64,000 bases of DNA from Streptomyces sp. WP-1 (GTDB taxonomy: Bacteria > Actinomycetota > Actinomycetes > Streptomycetales > Streptomycetaceae): the NCBI RefSeq assembly GCF_030450125.1, contig NZ_CP123923.1:1426001-1490000 (forward strand), written 5' to 3'. The notes beneath the pieces are model-generated. The model worked only from the letters and a program-made list of their open reading frames with translations, was not told the origin of the DNA and did not search any database. A program made the translations under genes and the position numbers. Positions 18,734 to 26,179 of this stretch are shown here, one piece after another (position 1 is the first letter of the stretch; every line of letters begins with the position of its first letter).

Positions 18734-19695
18734 CAGGCGCGCCTCCCGACGGGCCGCCCGGCGCCGTGACGGGTGACCTGCCGGGTGTCGAGGCCGGACA
18801 GGCCGCGCACGGCGACGTACGCCTTCTCGTGTCCGGGCAGCGAGACCCGGCCGCGCAGCACCGCCTCGGGGTCGCGCGCGATGCGGTCGAGGAGACGGCG
18901 GTAGATACCGGCCATGGCGGCCACGCAGGCGCCGCTGCGCCGGTCGAGCATGGGCAGCAGCTGGTAGCCCTCGGCGAAGAGGGCGCGGGCGCGGCGGACC
19001 TCGAAGTGCACGAGCCCCGCGAAGTCGGAGCCCTCCGGCGGCGTGGGCCGCTCGAACCCGGCCGAGCAGCCGAACTTGGCCAGGTCGTCGGCGGGCAGAT
19101 AGGTACGGCCGCCCAGGGCGTCCTCGCGGACGTCCCGCAGGATGTTGGTGAGCTGGAGCGCGAGGCCGAGCGTGTCGGCGTACTCGGCGGCGGGCTCGGC
19201 GCCGCGGGCGCCCGGTTCGGTGCCGAACACGCCGAGCGAGAGGCGGCCGATGGCACCGGCGACACACCGGCAGTAGACCTTCAGGTCGTCCCAGGTCTCG
19301 TAGGTCTCCCCGCGCGTGTCCATCTCGACGCCGTCGATCAGCTCGTCCAGGCCGCCGAGCGGGATCGGGAAGGCGTCGGCGGCATGGGTGAGGGCGACGG
19401 CCACCGGGTCGGTGTCGTCCTCCTCGACGCCGCCCTCCCGGATCCGGGCGAGCAGGGCCCGGGTCTCCTGGAGCCGTGCCACCTTCACGTCGTCGGCCAG
19501 ATCGCCGTCGCCGATGTCGTCGACACGCCGTGAGAACGCGTACAGCGCCGACATGGCGCGCCGCTTCGGTGTGGGCAGCAGCCGGATGCCGTACGCGAAG
19601 TTACGGGCCTGCTGTCCGGTCACCGTCTCGCAGTAGCGGTAGGCGGCGAGCACCGGTGCGGACACGTGCGACGCAGACTCCACGGTCCGGATCAC
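18733..19695 (-). CDS. hpnD: presqualene diphosphate synthase HpnD
   Basis: 320 residues of the squalene/phytoene synthase fold. The first Asp-rich motif is RRVDDIGDGD (~57-65) and the second is NILRDVREDALGGRTYLP. It couples two farnesyl diphosphates to presqualene diphosphate. The GTG at 19695 overlaps the hpnC stop by 4 nt and follows GAGAGGG. The paired neighbour hpnC and downstream hpnE make the three-enzyme squalene route clear. Confidence 0.94.
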   Translation of the reverse strand: MIRTVESASHVSAPVLAAYRYCETVTGQQARNFAYGIRLLPTPKRRAMSALYAFSRRVDDIGDGDLADDVKVARLQETRALLARIREGGVEEDDTDPVAVALTHAADAFPIPLGGLDELIDGVEMDTRGETYETWDDLKVYCRCVAGAIGRLSLGVFGTEPGARGAEPAAEYADTLGLALQLTNILRDVREDALGGRTYLPADDLAKFGCSAGFERPTPPEGSDFAGLVHFEVRRARALFAEGYQLLPMLDRRSGACVAAMAGIYRRLLDRIARDPEAVLRGRVSLPGHEKAYVAVRGLSGLDTRQVTRHGAGRPVGRRA

Positions 19696-20588
19696 CCCTC
19701 TCCTCGCAGAATCACGCCCGCCTCACGCAGCAACTGGACCTTGCCTGGTTTGGGCGGGCCGGGAAGAACGTCGTATTCGGCGGCGGCGATCGCGCGGACC
19801 GCCGCCCTTCCCCCCGCCACGAACCCCGCGAGCAGCAGCTTCAACCTGCCGTGGACGCTACCCACCAGGGGGGCGCCTTCATTCAGCAGATCGCGGGCGC
19901 GTTGTGCTTCGTATGCAACCAGGGCGCGCATCGATGCGCCCGCGGTTTTCGCGGACAGATCCGTTTCCGTGACATGGAAGCGCTTCATGTCCTCGGCCGG
20001 GAGGTAGACCCGGTCGCGGCGGAAGTCCTCGGCGACGTCCTGGAGGTGTTCCACGATCTGGAGCGCGGTGCAGATCGCGTCGGACAGACGGATCCGCTCG
20101 GGGGTCGAGGTGCCGGTGACGGCGAGGACGAGGCGGCCGACGGGGTTGGCGGACAGTTCGCAGTAGGCGAGGAGGTCGTCGTACGTCTCGTACCGGGTGA
20201 CGAGCTGGTCCTGGCGGTTGGCGGCGATCAGGCCGAGGAACGGCTCGGGGGTGAGCGCCCGGCGCCGTACGACGGGCTGGAGCCGGCGCAGCAGGGGATG
20301 GCCCGGGGTGCCGTCGAAGACCCGGCGCAGATCGGCCTCGAAGGCGTCGAGCAGCAGCAGCCGGTCGCCGGCGTCGGTGGCCGACACGCCGAGCAGTTCG
20401 GCGTCGGCTCCGCCGGGGGCGAGGTCGCCGTCGCCGATGTCGTCGACCAGACGGGCGAAGCCGTAGACCGCCATGAGGTCGTCGCGCCAGTCGCGGGGCA
20501 GGAAGAAGGGGGCCACGGGGAAGTTCTCGCTCGCGGCCTTGTCGAGGGTGGCGCGTTCCAGGTCCGGCGCCGGTCTGGTGGCCGTCAT
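19692..20588 (-). CDS. hpnC: hydroxysqualene synthase HpnC
   Basis: About 298 residues from ATG 20588. Squalene/phytoene synthase fold with LVDDIGDGD (~48-55) and EHLQDVAEDFRRDRVYLP. It converts presqualene diphosphate to hydroxysqualene. Start choice is uncertain: ATG 20588 has only GC-rich sequence upstream but overlaps the stop of a possible 21-codon leader ORF (ATGA); ATG 20618 would add ten Arg/Cys-rich residues unlike the family. It is the first enzyme gene of the operon. Confidence 0.92.
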   Translation of the reverse strand: MTATRPAPDLERATLDKAASENFPVAPFFLPRDWRDDLMAVYGFARLVDDIGDGDLAPGGADAELLGVSATDAGDRLLLLDAFEADLRRVFDGTPGHPLLRRLQPVVRRRALTPEPFLGLIAANRQDQLVTRYETYDDLLAYCELSANPVGRLVLAVTGTSTPERIRLSDAICTALQIVEHLQDVAEDFRRDRVYLPAEDMKRFHVTETDLSAKTAGASMRALVAYEAQRARDLLNEGAPLVGSVHGRLKLLLAGFVAGGRAAVRAIAAAEYDVLPGPPKPGKVQLLREAGVILRGEG

Positions 20589-20650
20589 CGGGCGGCGCCC
20601 GGGGCGGCAACGGCACATGCTGCGTTGAGCTGGGGAGTTTCCGTAGCCAT
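20585..20650 (-). CDS. possible 21-codon leader ORF coupled to hpnC
   Basis: ATG at 20650, preceded by GGGAG ten nt upstream, encodes MATETPQLNAACAVAAPGAA plus Arg, and its TGA overlaps the hpnC ATG. hpnC has no Shine-Dalgarno of its own, which fits translational coupling. No homologue is recognised; it may be fortuitous. Confidence 0.35.
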   Translation of the reverse strand: MATETPQLNAACAVAAPGAAR

Positions 20651-20949
20651 TGCCGTCACATCTCCCGTTCTACACTGCCGACCCAATACACACTATTTCG
20701 GACACGCCGCCCGGCAATTCGCGGGGCGTGGCCTGGCGCAGGGTGTCGCGCATTATCGCCCCACTTGCCGCTTTCCGGCACCGGTACAGCTTACGTTGTA
20801 CAACACATCAAGATTCGAGGGGGTGTCCCGCACATCACAAGAACACACCGATTGGCGTCAAGATTCCTGAGAGCCTTGGGAGTTGACGCTTCCTTTGCAG
20901 ACGCAGGGCCCCGCCGGCAGGTCGCCGGCGGGGCCCTGGCCGAAACGGT
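20651..20949. promoter_or_regulatory. promoter region of the hopanoid operon
   Basis: About 300 bp without a credible gene, between the exporter ATPase stop and hpnC. It is less GC-rich than its surroundings near 20690 and 20790-20880, as expected for a promoter. It contains the perfect 10-bp palindrome GTTGTACAAC (20795-20804), a possible regulator site. No confident -10/-35 pair could be assigned. Confidence 0.5.
20905..20937. terminator. strong hairpin terminating the exporter cluster or insulating hpn
   Basis: A perfect 14-bp GC stem (AGGGCCCCGCCGGC and its complement) with an AGGTC loop, 12 nt beyond the ABC-ATPase stop. It would read as an intrinsic-type terminator without a U-tract. 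Confidence 0.7.
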
Positions 20950-21762
20950 TCACTTGCCCGTGAACTTCTCGTACTCCTTGAGCACCTCTTCGGTCGGCCC
21001 GTCCATGCGCAGCTCACCGCGTTCCAGCCACAGCACGCGGTTGCAGGTGTCACGGATGGACTTGTTGTTGTGGCTGACCAGAAAGACCGTGCCGGCCTCC
21101 TTGCGCAGTTCCCGGATGCGTTCCTCGGAGCGCTTCTGGAACTTGCGGTCACCGGTGGCGAGGGCCTCGTCGATCATGAGGACGTCGTGGTCCTTGGCGG
21201 CCGCGATCGAGAAACGCAGCCGCGCCGCCATACCGGAGGAGTAGGTGCGCATCGGCAGGGTGATGAAGTCGCCCTTCTCGTTGATCCCGGAGAAGTCGAC
21301 GATGTCCTGATAACGCTCCTTGATCTGCTCGCGCGACATGCCCATGGCGAGGCCGCCCAGGATGACGTTGCGCTCGCCGGTCAGGTCGTTCATCAGGGCC
21401 GCGTTCACGCCCAGCAGGGAGGGCTGGCCGTCGGTGTAGACCTTGCCCCGCTCCGCGGGCAGCAGGCCGGCGATGGCGCGCAGCAGGGTGGACTTGCCGG
21501 AGCCGTTGGAGCCGATCAGGCCGATGGCCTCGCCGCGGTAGGAGACGAAGGAGACCCCGCGTACGGCGTGCACCTTGCGCACGCCGCGCTCCTCGCCGCG
21601 CTTGAGGATCCGGCTGAGAGCGGCCGTCGCGCTGCCCTTGCCGGTCTTGGCGCCGTTGACCCGGTAGACGATGTGCAGATCGTCCGCGATGACCGTCGGG
21701 CGGCGCTCGCCGGTGTCCGTGATGCTCTGCTGGGGGTGCTGCTCGGCGTTCTGCTCAGCCAC
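20950..21762 (-). CDS. ABC exporter ATPase (TagH/Wzt-like)
   Basis: 270 residues. Walker A is GSNGSGKST (~84-92), the signature is YSSGMAARLRFS, and Walker B is DVLMIDEAL. The N-terminal layout (a strand, then a charged linker before HAVRGVSF) is that of polysaccharide/teichoic-acid exporter ATPases. It partners the permease encoded 8 nt upstream with overlapping frames. The unusually long linker (~35-60, Lys/Arg/Gly-rich) is shared with actinobacterial TagH proteins as I know them. The exported substrate is probably the product of the upstream envelope cluster. Confidence 0.88.
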   Translation of the reverse strand: MAEQNAEQHPQQSITDTGERRPTVIADDLHIVYRVNGAKTGKGSATAALSRILKRGEERGVRKVHAVRGVSFVSYRGEAIGLIGSNGSGKSTLLRAIAGLLPAERGKVYTDGQPSLLGVNAALMNDLTGERNVILGGLAMGMSREQIKERYQDIVDFSGINEKGDFITLPMRTYSSGMAARLRFSIAAAKDHDVLMIDEALATGDRKFQKRSEERIRELRKEAGTVFLVSHNNKSIRDTCNRVLWLERGELRMDGPTEEVLKEYEKFTGK

Positions 21763-22684
21763 GGCCGTACCGCTCCTCCGCCTTCCAGAAGTACACGAAG
21801 CCGCCGGCGAAGACCGCCACGGCCCAGAACACCGCGATCGCCCACACGTGCGGGGGCAGGTTCGAGGCGCCGTAGCCGTCGATCAGCGCGAAGCGCATCA
21901 GGTCCATGTAGATCGCGGCCGGGTTGACCTGAAGCAGCCGCACCGCCCACTCCGGGCGGTCCGCCATCATCGTGCTGATGGAGAACATCACGCCGGAGGT
22001 GTACATCCAGGTGCGCAGCACGAACGGCATCAGCTGCGCCATGTCCGGCGTCTTGGCGCCCATGCGGGCCACGATCAGCGCGAGACCGGTGTTGAACAGG
22101 AACTGCAGCGCCAGGATCGGCACGATCAGCAGCCAGGACATGCCGGGGTAGCTGCCGAAGCCGATCGCCACGATGAACAGCACGATCATCGAGAACAGCA
22201 GCTGCTGGAGCTGCTGGAGCGAGAAGGAGACCGGCAGCGAGGCGCGCGGGAAGTGCAGGGCGCGCACCAGGCCGAGGTTCCCGGAGATGGCGCGCACGCC
22301 CGACATGACCGAGCTCTGCGTGAAGGTGAACACGAAGACGCCGGTGACCAGGAACGGGATGTACACGTCATGGGACATGCCGCGGCTGGCGTGCAGGATG
22401 ACGCCGAAGATGAAGTAGTACACGGCCGCGTTCAGCAGCGGGGTGGCGACCTGCCACAGCTGGCCGAGCTTGGCCTGGCTGTACTGCGCCGTCAGCTTCG
22501 CCTGCGAGAAGGCGAGGATGAAGTGGCGCCGGCTCCACAGCTGACGGACGTACTCCACCAGCGAGGGACGGGCGCCGCTGACGGCGAGTCCGTACCTGGC
22601 GGCCAGCTCGGCCGGCGTCAGCCCCTCGTCGGGCGACGGTATCGCGCTCACCGCGACACCGGCGTCATGCGTTGTGTGACTCAC
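21755..22684 (-). CDS. ABC exporter permease (TagG/ABC-2 type)
   Basis: 309 residues with about six transmembrane segments (for example residues ~70-95, ~105-130, ~165-190 and ~275-295) and a long N-terminal cytoplasmic region containing SRRHFILAFSQAKLTAQYSQ, as in Wzm/TagG permeases. It forms the membrane half of the polymer exporter with the next gene. GTG 22684 is used; a weak Shine-Dalgarno is upstream, and 12-bp direct repeats lie in the 55-bp gap before it. Confidence 0.87.
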   Translation of the reverse strand: MSHTTHDAGVAVSAIPSPDEGLTPAELAARYGLAVSGARPSLVEYVRQLWSRRHFILAFSQAKLTAQYSQAKLGQLWQVATPLLNAAVYYFIFGVILHASRGMSHDVYIPFLVTGVFVFTFTQSSVMSGVRAISGNLGLVRALHFPRASLPVSFSLQQLQQLLFSMIVLFIVAIGFGSYPGMSWLLIVPILALQFLFNTGLALIVARMGAKTPDMAQLMPFVLRTWMYTSGVMFSISTMMADRPEWAVRLLQVNPAAIYMDLMRFALIDGYGASNLPPHVWAIAVFWAVAVFAGGFVYFWKAEERYGRG

Positions 22685-22706
22685 GAGTAAGAACCCGGAC
22701 TCTCTC

Positions 22707-22738
22707 GGTAAGAAGCTTGCTGTTCAGGTAAGAAGCTT
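22707..22738. repeat. 12-bp direct repeat GGTAAGAAGCTT, spaced 20 bp
   Basis: Identical copies at 22707-22718 and 22727-22738, with a partial copy (GTAAGAA) near 22686. They lie in the only sizeable gap of the envelope operon, just upstream of the permease start. Possibly a regulator site or internal promoter element. Confidence 0.6.
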
Positions 22739-22739
22739 C

Positions 22740-23624
22740 TCAGATGACCGGGGGACGGCCCAGCCGGGTGAGCCGCCAGACCGTGCGCCAGCGCATCGGA
22801 CGGCGCGGACCGCAGGGCGTGGTCCAGCCCTCCTTGAAGCCGCCGAACCAGGCCGCGAGAGCCGGCCGCGAGGGGCGGCGGGCCAGCGTGAGCAGCAGCC
22901 AGACGCCCAGGTAGACGGGGACCAGCAGGGCGGGGAGGTTGCGCCGGGCGAGCCAGACGCGGTTGCGGGCCACCATGCGGTGGTAGACGGCGTGCCGGGA
23001 GGGCGCGGTCGTCGGGTGGAGCAGCACCATGTCGGAGCGGTAGTCGATCAGCCAGCCGGCGTCCAGTGCCCGCCAGGCCAGATCGGTCTCCTCGTGGGCG
23101 TAGAAGAACTCGGCGGGCAGCCCGCCGACCTCGCCGAGCACCTTGGTGCGCACCGCGTTGGCGCCGCCCAGGAAGGTGGTCACCCGCGAGGAACGCATCG
23201 GGTCCGAGGCGCGCAGCCGGGGCACATGGCGGCGCTGGGTCTCGCCGGTGACGGGATCGGCGATGCGGAAGCTGATGATGCCCAGCTCCGGGTCGGCGGC
23301 GAACGCCTCGCGGCACAGCTCGGCGGTGTCGTGCCGGGCGAGCAGGCCGTCGTCGTCCAGGAAGAGCAGGATGTCGACGTCCTGGCCGCCGGGACCGAAC
23401 GCCTCTATGCCGACATTGCGGCCGCCCGGGATGCCCAGGTTCTCCGGCAGCTCGACGGTGCGCACGCCCTCGGGGACGTCGGGCACCGGGGAGCCGTTGC
23501 CGACGACGACCACCTCGACGGGGTCACCGTCCTGCTTGGCCACCGAGTCGAGCAGGGAGCGCAGCTCCTCGGGCCGGTTGCCCATGGTGATGATGACGGC
23601 GCCGACGCGCGGGGCCGCGCTCAC
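22740..23624 (-). CDS. family 2 glycosyltransferase
   Basis: 294 residues, GT-A fold: nucleotide-sugar strand VGAVIITMGNRPEEL, metal-binding LFLDDDG (~88-94), and a GGANAVRTKVL plus EETDLAWR acceptor segment. A C-terminal hydrophobic stretch (PVYLGVWLLLTLA) may contact the membrane. It likely adds a sugar to a lipid-linked or phosphoalcohol acceptor made by the neighbouring enzymes. GTG 23624 overlaps the upstream stop by 4 nt (GTGA). Confidence 0.88.
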   Translation of the reverse strand: MSAAPRVGAVIITMGNRPEELRSLLDSVAKQDGDPVEVVVVGNGSPVPDVPEGVRTVELPENLGIPGGRNVGIEAFGPGGQDVDILLFLDDDGLLARHDTAELCREAFAADPELGIISFRIADPVTGETQRRHVPRLRASDPMRSSRVTTFLGGANAVRTKVLGEVGGLPAEFFYAHEETDLAWRALDAGWLIDYRSDMVLLHPTTAPSRHAVYHRMVARNRVWLARRNLPALLVPVYLGVWLLLTLARRPSRPALAAWFGGFKEGWTTPCGPRRPMRWRTVWRLTRLGRPPVI

Positions 23625-24400
23625 TTCAGCCTGCTGGAGGCGAGGATGGACACCAGGTGCAGCAGCGTCTGGAGCAGGGCGATACCGGCGAGGACGGCGG
23701 TGCCGAGCCGGGTGAAGAACAGGTCGCCGTGGATCTGGTCGGCGATGGCGAGGAGCACGATCAGCAGCGAGGCCTCGATGCCGAGGATGAGCCGGTGGAA
23801 CTTCAGCGCCGAGGCGGCCCGGCGGGCCAGCGCCATCCCGGAGGAGCGGGGTTCGGCGGCGGCCTCCTGCACCGGCGGCTTGCCGGTCTGGTGCCGGGCG
23901 ACGCCGACCAGGTCGGTCTCCGCCTTGATCAGGATCGCGCCGAGCGCGGCCAGGGTGCCGAGGAAGGCCCACAGCCAGTCGATGCGGCCGGGGCCCCACA
24001 GGTCGGCCGCGCGCAGCCCGAGGCCGACCAGCACGGCCGCGTCGGTGAGGTAGGCGCCGACGCGGTCCAGGTAGACACCGGCCAGGGAGTACTGCCCCCG
24101 CCAGCGGGCGATCTCGCCGTCGACGCAGTCCAGCAGCAGGTACAGCTGGGTGGCGACCACGCCGAGGATGGCGCCCCAGATCCCCGGCACCAGCAGGGCC
24201 GGGGCCGCGAGCACACCGCACAGGGTCATCAGGTACGTGAGCTGGTTGGGCGTGACCCTGGTGTTCACCAGGTGGCGGTCGACGCGCAGGGAGACCTCAC
24301 GCATGTAGAGGCGTCCCGCCCAGTGCTCACCGCTGCGCCGGTCCTTCACCCCGGCGGGGTGGACGACCGGACGGAGTTCAGCTACCGATGGCCTTGACAT
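23621..24400 (-). CDS. CDP-alcohol phosphatidyltransferase-family membrane enzyme
   Basis: 259 residues with several membrane helices. The full CDP-alcohol motif D-x2-DG-x2-AR-x8-G-x3-D-x3-D is present (LLDCVDGEIARWRG ... GVYLDRVGAYLTD). Such enzymes displace CMP from a CDP-linked alcohol and transfer the phosphoalcohol onto an acceptor. ATG 24400 lies 23 nt inside the end of the upstream dehydrogenase gene. Acceptor and alcohol are not predictable; a glycerol-phosphate or inositol-phosphate type is possible. Confidence 0.87.
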   Translation of the reverse strand: MSRPSVAELRPVVHPAGVKDRRSGEHWAGRLYMREVSLRVDRHLVNTRVTPNQLTYLMTLCGVLAAPALLVPGIWGAILGVVATQLYLLLDCVDGEIARWRGQYSLAGVYLDRVGAYLTDAAVLVGLGLRAADLWGPGRIDWLWAFLGTLAALGAILIKAETDLVGVARHQTGKPPVQEAAAEPRSSGMALARRAASALKFHRLILGIEASLLIVLLAIADQIHGDLFFTRLGTAVLAGIALLQTLLHLVSILASSRLK

Positions 24401-25439
24401 AGTCGGCGTAGATGTCCTTGATCTGGTTCGGCTTGAGGTCGAGGTGTTCGAGGATGGTGTAGCGGCCGGGCCGGGTCTCCGGCGCGAACTCCACGGCGCG
24501 GACGAACTCGTCCACGGTGAAGCCGATCTCCTCCGGCAGCACCGGGAGCCCGTGCCGGCGCAGCACCTGGGCGGTGTGCCCGGCCTCCTCGTGGGCCCCG
24601 CGCAGATACATGGCGAAGGCCGCGCCGAGCCCGCACTGCTCGCCATGGGCGGCCGCGCGCTTCGGGAACAGCAGGTCGAAGGCGTGGTTGATCTCGTGGC
24701 AGGAGCCGGAGGAGGGCCGGGAGTCGCCGGAGATCGACATCGAGATGCCGCTGAGGACCAGCGCCTCGGCGAGCACCTGGAGGAAGCCGTTGTCGCCGAT
24801 GCCGCCCGGGTGCCGCAGCACCGCCTCGCCGGCCTGGCGGGCCATGGCCGCGGCGAGACCGTCGATCTTCTCGCCGTTGACCCGGTGGGACAGCTCCCAG
24901 TCCGCGATGGCGTTGATGTTGGAGATGGCGTCGCCGATGCCGGCCCGGACGAAGCGGGCCGGGGCCGCGCGGATCACGTCCAGGTCGATGACGACCGCGA
25001 TCGGGTTCGGCACGCCGTAGGAGCCGCGCCCCGCGTCGTTGTCCAGCGTGGCGACCGGCGAGCACAGGCCGTCGTGCGCGAGGTTCGTGGGTACGGCGAC
25101 CAGGGGCAGGCCGATGCGGGCCGCGGCGAACTTGGCGCAGTCGATGATCTTGCCGCCGCCGAGTCCGACCACCGCGTCGTAGTGGCCGGACTTCATCTCG
25201 CCGGCCAGCCGGATCGCGTCGTCCAGGGTGCCGCCGCCCACCTCGTACCAGGAGGCGCCGGGCAGCGAGGGGGCGAGGCGTTCGCGCAGCTGGGCGCCGG
25301 AGCCGCCGCTGACGGCGACGGCGAGGCGGCCCGACTGGGAGATGCGCTCGTCGGCGAGGACACCGGCCAGGTCGTCCAGGGCACCCGGGCGGATGTCCAC
25401 GACGACCGGCGAGGGGATCAGCCGGGTCAGTAGCGGCAC
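24378..25439 (-). CDS. sn-glycerol-1-phosphate-dehydrogenase-like, iron-containing-ADH family
   Basis: 353 residues of the DHQ synthase/iron-ADH fold: NAD-binding GLGGGKIIDCAKF (~93-105), VPTNLAHDG, and metal ligands in AGIGDAISN, SGSCHEINHAF and AAHGEQ. These match archaeal G1P dehydrogenase and bacterial AraM. It probably reduces dihydroxyacetone phosphate to glycerol-1-phosphate, which the nucleotidyltransferase next to it could activate. GTG 25439 overlaps the upstream gene by 13 nt. Another polyol-phosphate substrate is possible. Confidence 0.8.
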   Translation of the reverse strand: MPLLTRLIPSPVVVDIRPGALDDLAGVLADERISQSGRLAVAVSGGSGAQLRERLAPSLPGASWYEVGGGTLDDAIRLAGEMKSGHYDAVVGLGGGKIIDCAKFAAARIGLPLVAVPTNLAHDGLCSPVATLDNDAGRGSYGVPNPIAVVIDLDVIRAAPARFVRAGIGDAISNINAIADWELSHRVNGEKIDGLAAAMARQAGEAVLRHPGGIGDNGFLQVLAEALVLSGISMSISGDSRPSSGSCHEINHAFDLLFPKRAAAHGEQCGLGAAFAMYLRGAHEEAGHTAQVLRRHGLPVLPEEIGFTVDEFVRAVEFAPETRPGRYTILEHLDLKPNQIKDIYADYVKAIGS

Positions 25440-26179
25440 GCGATCTCCCGCCCCTTGGCCAGGTCGTCGTGGTTGTCGATCTCGACCCAGGAGACGTCGC
25501 CGATGGGCGCCACGTCGATCCGGAAGCCGCGGTCGACCAGCTCCTGGTAGCCGTGCTCGTAGAACTGCTGCGGGTCGGTCTCCCAGACCGTCTTCAGCGC
25601 GTCGCCCAGCTCCTCGGCCGCGTCGCCCTCGATCAGCGTCACACCGATGTACTCACCGGTGGCCTCGGCCGGGTCCATCAGCTTGGTGATCTTCGTCATG
25701 CCCTTCTCAGGGTCGACGACGACCTTCATCTCCTCGTCCGCCAGGGACTTCACGGTGTCCAGCGCGAGGATGATCCTCTTGCCGTCGCCGCGCGCGGCCA
25801 GCAGCGTCTTCTCGACCGAGACCGGGTGCACGGTGTCGCCGTTGGCGAGGATCACACCGTCCTTGAGCGCGTCGCGCCCGCACCACAGGGAGTAGGCGTT
25901 GTTCCACTCCTCGGCCTTGTCGTTGTCGATGAGCGTCAGCTTCAGGCCGTACTTCTCCTCAAGGGCGGCCTGGCGCGCGTAGACGGCCTCCTTGCGGTAG
26001 CCGACGATGACCGCGACCTCGGTGAGACCGATCTCCGCGAAGTTGCCGAGGGTGAGGTCGAGAACCGTGGGCTCGCCCTCTATGCCCGCGGGCCCCACCG
26101 GCACCAGCGCCTTGGGCAGGGTGTCCGTGTAGGGGCGCAGACGCCGTCCGGCGCCGGCCGCCAGCACGAGGCCGATCAT
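25427..26179 (-). CDS. nucleotidyltransferase (sugar-/polyol-phosphate)
   Basis: 250 residues. The N-terminal LVLAAGAGRRLRPYTDTLPK signature is the nucleotide-binding loop of the NTP-transferase family, and ANGDTV supplies the metal-binding Asp. The closest logic is CTP:inositol- or glycerol-phosphate cytidylyltransferase, because CDP-alcohol transferases flank it on both sides. ATG 26179 overlaps the upstream stop (ATGA). Confidence 0.85.
   Translation of the reverse strand: MIGLVLAAGAGRRLRPYTDTLPKALVPVGPAGIEGEPTVLDLTLGNFAEIGLTEVAVIVGYRKEAVYARQAALEEKYGLKLTLIDNDKAEEWNNAYSLWCGRDALKDGVILANGDTVHPVSVEKTLLAARGDGKRIILALDTVKSLADEEMKVVVDPEKGMTKITKLMDPAEATGEYIGVTLIEGDAAEELGDALKTVWETDPQQFYEHGYQELVDRGFRIDVAPIGDVSWVEIDNHDDLAKGREIACRY

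Noticed and set aside
20765..21244. 159-codon plus-strand frame across the terminator hairpin
   Set aside because: Crosses a strong terminator and then runs antisense to the exporter ATPase.
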